Notes under the pieces: model-generated | What the model was told of the DNA's origin: nothing | What the model saw: only the letters and a program-made list of their open reading frames with translations | Database searches by the model: none | Assembly: GCA_030248225.1 (NCBI GenBank) | Contig: JASANE010012757.1 | Span: forward strand, 44,479 to 108,478 | Source of the DNA: Trileptium ribeirensis | Taxonomy: Eukaryota > Nematoda > Enoplea > Enoplida > Thoracostomopsidae | Direction: 5' to 3' | DNA length: 64,000 bases | Made by a program: the position numbers and the translations under genes | Shown here: piece by piece, positions 12,467-24,159 of the stretch | Layout of the letters: the number at the start of each line of letters is the position of its first letter | Position numbering within the stretch: position 1 is the stretch's first letter

Positions 12467-14884
12467 TCACAGAGAAATGTGTGCACTTACTCGACATCGT
12501 CAGCATATACGCACATGTGTATGGAAACATTACATTCGATAGTACGTAACAACCTTCGTGAGTTGTTACGCAAAGCGGGTTCTGCATAACAACTTTGATC
12601 CGTTGTTACGTATAAGCGCTCGTATGTAACAATATTGCTAATGTTGTTACGAGCACTCGCAACGTTATAACAACAATCGTATGTTGTTCGAACAGTTTTA
12701 ACCAAATGTACCGAGATCTCAGGAGATGGTAGTCGTGCCATGGGGCACGAGGCCGGCCTGTGGCCTCCAAGGCGAGCAGCCCTGTCGGTGTGGTGTTGCA
12801 GAGAATCGGGCAGCGGCTGGGAGGAGGTCACCGGCGTCTCCCTAGGGCGACCCGACCCTTATGGGGATAATACCGCTCTTCGCCTATTTTTGCTAAGGTA
12901 TCGTGTGATCAACATGCTATTTCGGTGTTTTATAAGTTGCGACACTGACTCTGTTGCGCGCATACATATTATGCGTACGTCCTATTATAAGAGAAAGTTG
13001 GTAGCTTCTTCTATTTCTGCAAGAAGCTCTTAACTAATTAGATGTATGTGGGCTTGCCTCTTTTGTCATTTATGTTTATTATACAAAAAATATTATTTTG
13101 TAATACAGTTTTTGCTCCTGTACTTTATACCATAATGATTCTGTTCATTCTGTTCCGCTGCACTGTTTTGTTTAATAAAGGTTACAGCGTTACAACATGA
13201 ACTAACCATTTCTTAAACTCTGCTACAGAAAATTTGTGTAGAAATGAAACCAGTATCCCGCAAGCAACATGAAACAGACCGAGCGTGGTTTCATCTAAGT
13301 TATCATGTGTAATCACGAATCACCCGTAAAAACATGTTTTTGATTCATATACCAAGCTAAATCTTCTGCAACTCCTGCGAAGCCTATCATCCTATACTAG
13401 CATGATAGGAATTAAGGATACCACCAATTTTGCTTGTTACAAAACCTATAATCACAGGTTATATAAGTCGAGCGTAAACTGTTGAGATTCAGTAGGTCAA
13501 CATACGTATGTAAGCGTCGAAACAATGAAATATCACAGTTCTATCAGTGCGTAAACGGATATTAAATTTTAGTTAGAGTTTTATTCAATTGCAATTCACT
13601 GCAGAAATATCAATGTTAAATTTTTTGCACCTTTATATACCATTTGTTGTATTTCGAAATATCTGGTATTTTTCATGCGTGTCATATTCTTTTATAGATA
13701 TATAACGTAATTATAAAACCTGGCATACCGTTTATAAATTGTGCGATGCATTTTCGCAAAAGATTCGTCGTTGTTATGCAAGAAGTGAATTTTTCCATAA
13801 TTTCGCTCGCTTTGCAATAGAGTTAACTGTGTCGTCTCAATGTTTGCTTTAGTAATTACGCTTATTCGTGTGTAGAAAATAAATAAGTTGAAATTTTGAA
13901 ATGGTGAGGGACCGAAGACGGATATAACTGTAATATAACTGTGATATAGCACGAATTATCAAATTTTCGCAATCTAATATACCACATTTATTACGCAATT
14001 ATATATTATTTAATGCAGCGCATAACTTTAACAATATTTCGGTGTTATGTTTTTGCTGCGCATTTCGATTGTCTTTTGAGTACCGATACACATAAACTTT
14101 ATTAAAATAACTTGAAATTTTGCTCCGTAAACGTTGATTTAAATGGCGAACATGAAACATTGAAATGTCGAACTTATACCATGTGAAATATTTTTATACA
14201 TGTCAGGTAAAAGTCATTACACTTAGCAGTTGAACAACCTCCGCCTAACGGGAGGCAGCCCAATCACTCTGAAGCTCCGCCAACCGGTTGACCCCTTGGA
14301 AGCGAAAAGCTGACATCATAGCCCATGGCTCGGCTACCATCCCCCCTGAGACCTCGGACCTTTAGTATATTTGGTTAAGACTGTTCGTAACAACAGTCGA
14401 TTGTTGTTATAAAGCTACGAGTGCGCACAACAACACTAGCATTGTTGTTACACACAAGCGCTTATGCGTAACAACGCACCAAAGTTGTTACGCTGAACCC
14501 GCTTTGCGTAGCAACTCACTAAAGTTGTTACATATTATCGAACGTAATTTTTTCATACACACGTGTGTATATGCTGACGATGTCGAGGAAGTGCACACAT
14601 CTCTCTGTGAACGACGCATAGTTTCCACGTTTACTGTACATAAAGAGAACTACGAGTGCGCACAACAACACTAGCATTGTTGTTACACACAAGCGCTTAT
14701 GCGTAACAACGCACCAAAGTTGTTACGCTGAACCCGCTTTGCGTAGCAACTCACGAAAGTTGTTACATATTATCGAATGTAATTTTTTCATACACACGTG
14801 TGTATATGCTGACGATGTCGAGGAAGTGCACACATCTCTCTGTGAACGACGCATAGTTTCCACGTTTACTGTACATAAAGAGAA
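12467..14884. mobile_element. Element with hairpin-array inverted ends
   Basis: A left end of about 270 bases (12467-12735) recurs inverted at about 14366-14640. Matching blocks from the outside in are CGTTCACAGAGA, GTGTGCACTT, CTCGACATCGTCAGCATATA, then a run of short hairpins built on GTAACAAC...GTTGTTAC (for example the one at 12545-12568), TTAACCAAAT and a CTCAGG..GATGGTAG block. The interior, about 1.6 kb, has GC-rich edges (12716-12880, 14230-14350) and an AT-rich middle with no recognised gene. The right end is duplicated in tandem. It is presumably a non-autonomous foldback-type transposon (inference). Confidence 0.65.
14415..14884. repeat. 235-base tandem duplication of element end
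   Basis: Two nearly identical 235-base units (14415-14649 and 14650-14884) run from CTACGAGTGCGCACAACAAC to CATAAAGAGAA. Only a few substitutions separate them, so the duplication is much younger than the divergence between the left and right ends of the element. Confidence 0.85.
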
Positions 14885-15705
14885 TTAGGCGCTGCCGCTA
14901 TGTCTTATCATAGCAGAGTTTGTTTAATGAAGTACATAGTTAAACTTAAGGTGCGCTGCATACTACCCTCTTCTTGTCGATATCTTGTTCAATGCATTAA
15001 CATATAAGAGAACATTAAATTGATGTTTTGGGGAAGTGAATCAAAAACGTTATAAAACAATATATTTGCCTTTTATTACAATAGTTTTAAACAATTAAAG
15101 AACCGGTTACGGTTTGATATATATTTGTTATCAAACAAAAATATACCTGTTCAGTGTTTTGAAAGATATAGACCACGTGTAATTTTGGGAAATACGGGTA
15201 TTATTAATGTCACAAAATGTGCTAGAATAATGAGAAATGTGAGATTCAAGTCGCGACGCTGAGAGTTGCGTAACGCAATGGTGGTAAAACAGCAAACTGG
15301 TGCACTGCGTTTATGAATATAAACAACGCCATTTTGTAATCAGTATCTCGAATGAAATTGTACGAAATTATAATTGGCTGTTGCAATGACGGCTTTGCTC
15401 CCAAACAGCTTTTTTGTACATGTTGTCAATAGAGAATGGAAAGCGGCACAGCTTTAATGTCGAGATTAAGGATATTAAGCATATTAAGGATTCTGTGAAA
15501 TGGCCGAAAAATAAAGACCAAGTAAAAAAATTAAAAGGTAAATTGAGGGAGATGAACATTTAAGAATGGCTGGAAAACCTAAGGTAATATTTAGTAGTGA
15601 AGTGAATAATATTAAGAACAGAAGGTTAAACCAATAAATATTCAAAAAATGGTGTTTAAGTGTTGGGCGTGTTTAAGTTTGTTTCGAGTCTCAGTCGAAC
15701 TTATT
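14885..15705. other. Non-coding, no supported gene
   Basis: AT-rich. A fragment at about 14936-14975 (GTTAAACTTAAGGTG followed by CATACTACCC) resembles one end of MITE family 3; no second end was found. Confidence 0.4.
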
Positions 15706-16211
15706 TATATTATATTCACGTTATCCCGCTGTTTGGAACTTTTACTCTCGTGTATTCGGCACGCTACCGTATAGACAGTCAAGGTCACATATATACCATA
15801 AATCAATTTCCGATAGTGTACGACACGACCCTAGCTGCTATATATTTTGTTTACGGTGTCGTACACACCCTTAGTTAGCAATTTCATGCGAATTAACAAT
15901 AACAGATATCTTCTGTAGCTAATGCGGTATATCAGTCAGCTATTTTGCGTGATTTTTTAAACATTTCGGTATCCGTATCTAGACCAGATGAATATTGACG
16001 AGATTATGCCGCACACTCTCAAAAAGTTACAAAGAAGACGCGGTGTGCTGGAAACCGTCCAAACGTGCCAATACTATATAGCTAGCTAACTTGAAAAATT
16101 TTTTAAAAAAAACATGGGGTGTCTAAAACACCCTATTGTCGACAGTGAGCCTAACACTGTGTGGCGTACATAGGTTACAAACGTTGGGGACATTATAACG
16201 TGAACGCTGCA
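15706..16211. mobile_element. MITE family 2, copy with eroded left end
   Basis: Internal sequence follows the copy at 2596-3110 throughout (the TGTTTGGAACTTTTACTC region, GTGTACGACAC, ACATGGGGTGTCTAAAACAC). The right end ATAACGTGAACGCTGCA followed by TTA is intact. The left terminus has decayed to TATATTCACGTTAT. Confidence 0.7.
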
Positions 16212-16382
16212 TTAGTGCAATGTCAGTAGTTGTATAATCAGCTATAAACATCAACAAAATTAAACTTATGGTTTCACTATAAGCTAATGAAATAAAATTT
16301 CTGTAGCAACGAATGCCATTTATTTGGTTCAAATTTGACCCAGTTTTCCTGTAAGGTATCTTGAGAATAAGATCATAAATAA

Positions 16383-16949
16383 TGCATCATTTACAATAAT
16401 ATGCGTGTGCATGGTCCTAGTTATGTCACGCGTTCACATAGGCTAGCTACTATGTCAAGCATACACTCCAGCTTGACTATAAAAATTTTGAATAGCCTAG
16501 CTAAGCCATGGATTTGTCATCTATTGTCGAGCCGGACTGTGTTTGTGTCACGAGGCGTTCAGCTGAGCCCTATACCTTAAGCCAGAGACCATTTAGTCCG
16601 CGAACATTACGTTTTACTATACGTATCTAAATAATGCCCGAAAAGCGGCATAAAGCTTAAAACGTTAATTGTATACACTAAAACAAATATATTAATGTGA
16701 AAATACTATAGAACGAAATGCTATTACACTAAGCATAACATTAAATAAAATTTCTCAACTGACAGTTCAGCTGGACGCTCCGTTTATCACGCAGAGTCTA
16801 GCTAAGCTCCCTGCTTGTCACACTAAGACTAGCTAAGCTATAAAAATGTACCATAGTAGTCCAGCTAAGCTGTAGTTCACCCGAACTAGTTGAGTTTGAC
16901 GCGTGACATTATTTGGCCCTGGCGCACACATCCTATCGTAATTGATGCA
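16383..16949. mobile_element. MITE family 1, full-length copy
   Basis: Ends are TGCATCATTTACAATAAT and its inverse, with inverted similarity extending about 50 bases through a TATGTCACGCGTTCA block. Internally the motif CTAGCTAAGCT recurs several times in both orientations. There is no coding capacity. Sister copies are at 17439-17880, 23607-24159 and 49676-50215. Confidence 0.75.
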
Positions 16950-17129
16950 TAAGGGACGCAAAATTATATTATACACTAATTATATTCCACATAAATTACG
17001 TTTTGTGGCCTAGAATCTGAATATACAGTAGTTTTAGTGCATATTTATCTGATATAGTATTCCCGCTCTAAGTAGTAATGGTTTGTCGCCTATGTATTCA
17101 GAGAATTGGTGTTCAATTCTCGTAGGCTC

Positions 17130-17345
17130 AGTGGAGGTACATGGTTGGGCGGGAAGAATGTCTTCGAGAATCAGGGTGGAGATATTCAGAAGTTAAATGT
17201 CAAAAATTTTTTTGGAATTCATAATTATTTCACTTTCGCTAAAAATTTTTCCAATTTTCCACATTTTTTACTAAAATTATCATTGACATTACAAGGGTAG
17301 GGAGCAGAGCTTGCAAGAGGGTAAATGAAGCTTCAGGCGGTGGAT
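17130..17345 (+). repeat. Dispersed G-rich repeat (family 4)
   Basis: A T-rich block with TTCGCTAAAAATTTTTCC and TTTTTTACTAAAATT followed by a GGGTAGGGAGCAG / AGGGTAAATG tail, matching the layout at 5080-5245, 50330-50510 and 51420-51580. Confidence 0.35.
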
Positions 17346-17438
17346 CCAATCTTCATGGAGTGGAACGCTATCCCTCCTATAGTGACGTAAAATGATTTAC
17401 GAATTGCCAAGTGCTGTCGAAATGGCGTCTGTTGGTAA

Positions 17439-17880
17439 TGCATAATTTACGATAACATGGGTGAACGCGGTCCTAATTATGTCACACGTTCAAATGAGCT
17501 AGCTACTATGTCACGCAGATAATGCAGATCGACTATCAAAATTTTGAATATCCCAGCTAAGCTATGCATTTGTCACCGACTATGGTTTTGTGGTGAGGTG
17601 TTAAGCCGACGCCTGTTATTTACAAGCTAGAGGCCTTTCGTTCCGAGAATAAAACTTTTTGCCATACGCATCTAAATAATGCCCAAACCACGGCATACTG
17701 CAAAAAAACTAACTGCAAATATGAAACACAAATATATAGCATAGAATTAGTGGGAAAATGCTATTAGAACAAAATGCTATTACACTAAGCACAATACTAA
17801 ATAAGATTTCTCATTTGACGGTTCAGGCGGTCGCTCTGTTTGTAACGCAGAGCCTAGCTAAACTCTACGCTAAACCAATG
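17439..17880. mobile_element. MITE family 1, 3'-truncated copy
   Basis: Begins TGCATAATTTACGATAAC and follows the family sequence through GAGCTAGCTACTATGTCACG and the CAGTT/GGTTCAG region, then loses similarity near GCCTAGCTAAACTC. The right inverted end is missing. Confidence 0.65.
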
Positions 17881-18282
17881 AAAGAGTATGATACGAAAAT
17901 GTTGAGGCCACATGAAACTAGTCAGTAGTGGAACTACATTTGTGAGCGGATCTTGGGCTGTGGCATTACGAATGTACTCAATTTTATGTTCTTGTAACTA
18001 CATTGCATAGGGCATAGGGCTTTATCATTGGTAAAAATATTATATTTGAATTCTTCGACCCAAAAACTCAATAATGGTTTGATCGAAACGATTCTATTTC
18101 AATAAATAACACAAATATTGCTAAATTCTCTATTTTAGCTGCATAAGCTTAACTAATTAGCTAATTACTAATTAACCACTCAAAATTTTTTAATCCCAAA
18201 TATCAGGTGCACACTCTGACATGATAGGATTTCAAACAAAAACAAGTTTTTTAAAATCGGTTCAGTGGTTCTTGAGCTCCGT

Positions 18283-18330
18283 CGGACCGAACGAACGAAC
18301 GAACGAACTAACGAACGGACGGACATCGAC
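18283..18330. repeat. (GAAC)n / (GGAC)n microsatellite
   Basis: About five tandem GAAC units (18287-18308) with a few diverged GAAC and GGAC units, lying just upstream of a LINE 3' fragment. It may be part of the same insertion. Confidence 0.75.
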
Positions 18331-18349
18331 CTTTTTACTCCCAGACAGA

Positions 18350-18525
18350 AAATAAAAACGCTTCGCTTCGCTCCGCTCAATAACAGTTTACGATTCGTCG
18401 GACCGTCCTTATGGAGCAGACTGCCATCTAGGCTTCGTGAGAGTGCAATAAAACGTTACTTTTTTTATGTCTAAGTTAAAGACATTTCTGTTTTCTCAGG
18501 TCCTACCTTCGTACTTTTAAAAATT
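18350..18525 (+). pseudogene. LINE reverse-transcriptase C-terminal fragment
   Basis: The frame NNSLRFVGPSLWSRLPSRLR matches the conserved end of CR1/L2-type ORF2 proteins (consensus F.VAGP.LWNSLP..LR). A frame change and then FMSKLKTFLFSQVLPSYF correspond to the FK..LK.YLF segment that closes such proteins. The fragment is short, frameshifted and isolated. Consistent with 5'-truncated LINE insertion. Confidence 0.65.
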
Positions 18526-19307
18526 ATTGTATTGTTATTGCCTTATCGTGGCCCAAGTAAACCTGAGGGGCAGTATGTTATGGGGCGTTTAAGTCAAGTT
18601 GTGTGCAAAACGGCTCTAAGTTGTCCAACAATCACATGAGGCGCAACGCGTTTCCGCATAAAGCTTTTATGGACACCCCGGATAACTAGAGGAGTCTTGT
18701 GATTTTGCATGAACAGTCAGCGCTGACTATGAATTTTGTCCAATAGTCTCCCGCAACTATAGCTAAAACACTACAAAATTTAAATTTTTTATCTTGACGT
18801 CTGTCAAGAATTGTACTTGTCCAAAATTTGAATCTTAAAACAATGTAGCGCTGCCAAAATTTGGATATCCCGCCTTGGCAACTGTTAAAATTTAAATTTC
18901 TACCGTTATGGTACAAATCAATGAAAACACGTATAGCTAGCTCGCGCTATGGCAATGTTTATTGAATCCACCTTGATAGCCGGACAAGACTAAACATATC
19001 GTAAACGAGTCATTATAACGTTACAAATATTAACAGCTTAGAGCAGCGGGTTCGAGGGGCGACAGCGACCCGACTTAGGCGTAGGCTTAGTTTATGTCTC
19101 ATATGGGGACCTTAGCTTAGGCTAAGACTAATTGCTTAGGCTTAGTATATCGAGAACGGCATGGCCTGCATATTATTTCTTCCCCTCAGGGTTACTTGAG
19201 CCCTTAACGTATCCATCGATTTTTCAACGCTGTCAGCGAAAACCGGGTACCCCGTTAGTAGTGCCCATGCTTAGTATGAAAACATTAAGTTCGACGGCAA
19301 GTTGCAA
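18526..19307. other. Non-coding, no supported gene
   Basis: No exon recognised. Several TTAGGC/CTTAGG words at 19070-19145 are not in tandem register. Confidence 0.45.
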
Positions 19308-19480
19308 CGGTGGTGAGTTAATTCGCAAAGCGGTGTATCCGTAACAAATTTGGTATGTTGATACGTTATATATGCAAGCTAAAATAGCAACATTTGTAAG
19401 TTGTTACGGACTTTCGTAGTCTTTTAACAACACGCGAATGTTGTTACGAACAAGGCTAACCCTGAATATCGTACAAGTGT
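19308..19480 (+). repeat. Solo copy of the GTTGTTACG hairpin array
   Basis: Runs GAGTTAATTCGCAAAGCGG, then CCGTAACAAA, GTAAGTTGTTACGGAC, TTTTAACAACACGCGAATG, TTGTTACGAAC. The order and spacing match the left end of the element at 12467-12735, including the GCAAAGCGG spacer. It ends about 290 bases upstream of the TATA box at 19765. Confidence 0.6.
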
Positions 19481-19764
19481 TGTTCAGGGTTGGAAGTGGG
19501 TCAGGTCGGCCAACGGGCTGCGGGCGGGGCTAGGCGGCTTGCATTGCGCCGTTCGATTGCGCGGGATATACTTTAACGTTAACCCTAACATTGGCGTAAA
19601 TAAACAGCAACACTTAGGCCAAAAAGTATTCAAGCCGCGCGGTTCGTTTATAGAGCTTCTCGCTTTATTTACCGGATGTTTACATACCATCAACCACTCA
19701 GCGCAGCAGCACGTTTAAGAGCGTCAGTCTTTAGTCTTTAGGCAACAATAGTCGTTGCGGTGTG

Positions 19765-19770
19765 TATAAA
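19765..19770 (+). promoter_or_regulatory. Candidate TATA box
   Basis: TATAAA at 19765-19770 in the context GTGTATAAATTAA. A transcription start would fall about 30 bases downstream, near 19795, leaving a 5' leader of about 50 bases before ATG 19847. This fits a core promoter for the signal-peptide exon. Such words are common in AT-rich DNA, so the support is positional only. Confidence 0.35.
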
Positions 19771-19846
19771 TTAACGATCAGCTTTAGCTTGCTTCGCCGT
19801 TTTAGAACACTTTTGTGTCTGATCCCCGAATTTGGTAAAAAATCAA

Positions 19847-19946
19847 ATGAATATTATGAAACCGGCGATGCTATTTGTACACTATTCGATCTATCTCATT
19901 CTTCTCCCTTTTATTGAGCAGATTGGCGTGACAGCTTCCAAAGAGT
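19847..19946 (+). CDS. Candidate signal-peptide exon of CTLD gene 3
   Basis: From ATG 19847 the frame encodes MNIMKPAMLFVHYSIYLILL then a short polar stretch ending near ASKE. This is a classic signal peptide: a Lys near the start, a hydrophobic core, and small residues (VTA) for cleavage. A consensus donor GTAAGT at 19949 would leave phase 0, but the CTLD exons need phase 1. The GT at 19947, two bases upstream, gives phase 1 with a poorer donor. I end the exon at 19946 on that reasoning. The next intact exon is the CTLD at 20631; decayed copies lie between. Confidence 0.5.
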
Positions 19947-20144
19947 GTGTAAGTGATTCACGATAAATTAATGTTAATGATGCATAAGCATGGGAAAAAT
20001 TCAACCTGTCGAAACGACCGGCTGAATTTTATTTTATCTTTACAATGTACGTTGTATATCTGCGTATTGTTTTACACAACCATATTGTATATCCAAATAG
20101 TATGACTACATATCTGCGTTTGGTTCTAGTTTTATTGTATTTAG

Positions 20145-20310
20145 ATGTCTGTCCTAACAATTTTATGCAAAAAGAAATGACTACTGTAAGTTATACGGAA
20201 AATCCATTCGATCACCATGGCCGAGAAGTCATATAGAGACCTTAGAGCACTTTTGCCTGTGTTTCGCAGTCGCAACGATATAGAAGATGTGCGATTTGAA
20301 TTTCCCTTTA
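20145..20310 (+). pseudogene. Decayed partial CTLD exon, copy a
   Basis: Preceded by an acceptor-like TATTTAG. It matches the first third of the CTLD exon at 20631 (ATGTCTGTCCTAACAA, then GGCCGAGAAG, GAGCACTTTTGCCTGT, TTTCGCAG, GATATAGAAGATGTGCGA). Deletions and stop codons break the frame and the C-terminal two thirds are absent. It belongs to a tandem series with a period of about 243 bases. Confidence 0.75.
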
Positions 20311-20388
20311 TACCACACTATAGTAACAGTGCAGTTCCAGTAAAACTAGTCTACATATTTGTATTTCATTCTTTTTACTCTAGTTTAG

Positions 20389-20560
20389 ATATTTGTCCTA
20401 ATAGATTTACGTCAAAAAGAATTGGCTGCTATACGGAAGAAACTATTCGAGACACATAGCCGAGAAGACATGTAAAGGCTGTGGAGCACTTTTGCCTGCG
20501 TTTCGCAGCTGCAACGATATAGAAGATGTGCAGGTTGAATTTAGTTTTAAACCACTCTAA
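20389..20560 (+). pseudogene. Decayed partial CTLD exon, copy b
   Basis: Second unit of the tandem series, preceded by CTCTAGTTTAG as in the intact exon. It opens with the codons for CPNRFTSKRIGCY, then breaks by deletion and a TAG, and stops matching after GATGTGCAGGTTGAATTT. The adjacent intron sequence (CATATTTGTATTTCATTC..TTTTACTCTAG) is duplicated with it. Confidence 0.75.
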
Positions 20561-20630
20561 AGTAACAATGTATATCCAGTTATGTAGTCTCATTGCATAT
20601 TTTTGTTTTATTCCTTTTACTCTAGTTTAG

Positions 20631-21053
20631 ATGTTTGTCCTAATGGATTTACGTCAAAACTAAGCGGCTGCTATAAATTATATGGAAGAAAGCATTCTAG
20701 AACAACGGCCGAGAAGACATGCAGAGATCGTGGAGCACTTTTGCCCGTATTTCGCAGTTTCAGCGATATTGACGATGTGCGAACAATTATGCCGAACACT
20801 GGACCATCCACACGATTTCATTTGGGTATTGAAGATATGTGCTCCAATTCGTCCAGATGTTGGCGTACCAAATCGCATTGTCAACATACGTGTACACCGC
20901 GGTACCTTAAGTTCAGCAGTTCTGAAAAATCCAATTCTTCACTCAAGTGTCTAGTGGCGGTTCGGCACAGTCTGGAGTTGAATGTAGCCCTTTGTGAGGC
21001 TGCATACGATGTTGTATTCACAGTTTGCCATATCCCTAACTTTGAAATATGCG
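20631..21053 (+). CDS. C-type-lectin-like domain exon 3
   Basis: A 423-base exon between a TTTAG acceptor (ending 20630) and the donor GTTAGT at 21054, phase 1 on both sides. It encodes a complete CTLD with CPNGFTSKLSGCYKLYG, CRDRGALLPVFRS, GPSTRFHLGIEDMC, a single W and the closing VCHIPNFEIC block shared with the other two paralogues. It has no EPN/QPD or WND motif. Upstream lie two decayed copies of its 5' third and a candidate signal-peptide exon. The downstream exon, presumably an anchor or further domain, was not identified; EGF-like exons occur 4 kb and 8 kb further on. Confidence 0.77.
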
Positions 21054-21382
21054 GTTAGTTACATTTCTGGAAACTTACTATATAGATTTTGCACATACTT
21101 GTTGGGTTATTTGACGCTCAAAATAATGAAAAAATTGTAGGAGGTATGAATACTGTGAAAATGTTGCGGTTTTGATATTGTTCTAGCGCAGTGGTTTGGA
21201 TAGGTATAGTCTGTATGGGCCAATGAAATTGTACGTAACCCAAAAATAGCAAATGCACCCAACGGAACGATATTTACTTAGGTAACGGTCAAAATTTTGA
21301 GCTGACCACATTTCCGTTCATACACATGACCAGCTCCAGCAAGTACAAATTAATAATGTCAAATTTTTAAACGAAATATCCG

Positions 21383-21462
21383 TTAATACAAAAACGAACT
21401 TTCATTTTAATATTTTCAATAATACAAAAACGAACTTTCATTTTAATATTTTCAATTTTAAT
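21383..21462. repeat. 38-base tandem duplication
   Basis: The unit AATACAAAAACGAACTTTCA followed by TTTTAATATTTTCAAT occurs twice in a row, essentially identical, in the region downstream of the third CTLD exon. Confidence 0.85.
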
Positions 21463-23606
21463 TTGCTGTATGTTAGCTCAGCTGCGAAACCTCTGTCATG
21501 TTTTTAGATAATATTTTCGAAATTAAGAATCCATAACGGTATATTTTTCATGTAAAAGGTATACGTTTTTTGTGTGTGATGATGCACCATTAGATCACAA
21601 ATATACACTAAAGTACAATAAGAAAATTGGTAGACGATACCGAATACATATTGAGTAGAGAGGGGTCACTCATGTGAGTGTATCCTCTAACGGGATCTTC
21701 GGATGAGGACGTTTTCACATTTCTTTCGAGGATATCCAGTGTATAGTTTGTTATAGATAGATCCAACATGTCGCAATGCTAGGATAATGTCAATTTAAAA
21801 ACGGCACGTACACTGGAGCTTCCAATGATATGTTGATTTTCAATTGAACAAGGCGTCGAAATATTTGGAATGCTCATCAGCTGTAATAATGATTCCATGT
21901 CCCGGAATATTATGATGTTTAATATTAATCACACAACTAATGGCATATCCGCCTGTAAATATCAACTACACTTATTACAATGGCTTGGCGCATAAAAGAG
22001 GTTGCCAACAATCAAATAAAAAATCCAACTTTAGAATACTCTATTAGACAGTAATATCACAGCTTTTCTTAAGTATGGTATGATCTCATCAGTATGTACT
22101 TGAGATCAATCCACATTGTTACGCTGCAAATGTGGTTACGCTACAACCGCTAATATGTATGTGACATTGTCTTCTCGACTGTGATATGACTAAAATTAAT
22201 GCAGGTTATCCATTATTTGCATGCTATTATAATTTAGCGTTAGAATATTCAAAAATGTGTTTAAATATTCTGAATTCTAATGTGATTGGAAATAAAATTA
22301 AAATTTATGGTTTTTCGCGAGTAAAGCAAATAAAATGATAACAAACAATACTACGTTGCAGAAAATTTATGGACTTACCAATTTTACATCAGCGCCTTCC
22401 TAAAATTTTTTTGAAACCAGTGCCACTACCATCCTGCTAAATTCTGACGTGAAATTTTTGCGCCTTGTATAAGTGTGCACCCAGGCTGTCAACATTTACT
22501 GATAGAATGGCTCTACACTACGTTTCACTGTACCTTTCATTTTGGCAGACTCAAGTCTCGTGAAATACATCTAGATAGAGTCGAATTAGGTTAATTTAAA
22601 ATCAAATGTTTTAAAATTTATTCCAGAATTTATTCCGGCTTTTAAGTCGGATATTCATCCTAAATACGCTTTACTTGTGTCCTATAAAATCTGTTTCTAT
22701 TAATTCTAAAAAAAGCAAAATAAATTCTATTCCATTTAATGTGGTGTCGTTTCTAGTAGAATATAGTTTAATTGAAACTGATCCAAAAATAAAATTGACA
22801 GCATATATTTTCTGAAGCTCGTTATGTTGTCTTATGGTTTCACATAAATTCGTACATTCCGTATTTGTGAGCTACCTATGTATTATAGTCATTGATATTC
22901 ATGGCGTATCTTGGGATGGGGGATAAGAGGTTTCAATAAGGCTTGAAAACCATTTCAAGCAATGCTTGATTAAAATGCCCGTACTGTAGTTTTAATCGAG
23001 CTTCAAATAACCGAGTTTGAGCCCTTGAAACAGTCACTATGCTCATCTGATTTCGTTTCCCTTTTTTACGCGAATAATTAGAAGTAGAAGCATATATCTG
23101 TATGTCTCAAGGATCATGAAAAATGTATACAAACAAAGCGTACTTCCAAAACAATATATTTTTGATGTTATCGATTATAACACGGTAACTTCTGAAGTAA
23201 TGTGACAGGATTTTTAGCATACAAGGTATTGCCCCGGAATGATTAATATCTAGCTGATAAACATTTTTGGCAACTGACCTAAAAACAAACCAATGTTGTT
23301 TTGAATTCACTTAATTAATAACGTTATTGATTTTAATACCATGGTTGGCAGTATTGTACTTTATATTTCGGTAGTGCTTATACGTTTGAACTATACTATT
23401 ACTTTATAACTTCTTAACATCGAAAACTACGGTATAAAGAAAAGCATCACTTGGAATTAAAATCATTACACGCGTCATTGTTATAGATTATGGCTTTGTA
23501 GTGGTTCTACATGGTTCAAGCGTTCATTGTCCAAACTGTAGAGTTCACGTCGATCATTTATTTTGCTAAGAAATGAGAAATAAAATATTTTCCGAACTCA
23601 GGCTAA
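21463..23606. other. Intron or intergenic, nothing supported
   Basis: Long AT-rich stretch without recognisable exon, repeat partner or RNA gene. If the third CTLD exon and the EGF exons are one gene, this is intronic. Confidence 0.4.
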
Positions 23607-24159
23607 TGCATTATTTACAATAAGATGCGTGCGCATCTGTCCTAATTATGTTAATTGCGTTCAAACGGGCTAGCTACTATGTCACGCAGACAGTCCAGCT
23701 GACTATTAAAATTTTGAATAGCCTAGCTAGACTATGCATTTATGATCGAGTGTCGAGCAGGACTGCGCTTTTGTCATGAGGCGTTCAGCTGAGCCCTATA
23801 ACTTAAGCCAGAGACTATGTAGTCCGCGAATATTACGTTTTACTATACGTATCTTAATAATGCCCCAAAAGCGGCAAACAGTTTAAAACGTTAATTCTTT
23901 ATATTAAAAACAAATACATAGCTTAGAATTAGTGTAAAAATACTATAGAACAAAGTGCTATTACACTAAGCAAGTACTAAATAAAATTTCACAATTGACA
24001 GTTCAGCCGGACGCTCCGTTGGTCACACAGAGCCTGGCTAAGCTCCTTGTTTGCCATATTAAGACTAGCTAAGCTACAAAAATGTACCATTGTAGTCCAT
24101 CTAAGCTATAGTTCACCCGAATTTGGCCCTGGTGCAATCATCTTATCATAAATGATGCA
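23607..24159. mobile_element. MITE family 1, full-length copy
   Basis: Left end TGCATTATTTACAATAAG and right end ATCATAAATGATGCA form inverted repeats. The interior follows the copy at 16383-16949 closely, with a deletion near the right end (CACCCGAATTTGGCCCTGG) that removes the block corresponding to ACTAGTTGAGTTTGACGCG. Confidence 0.75.
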
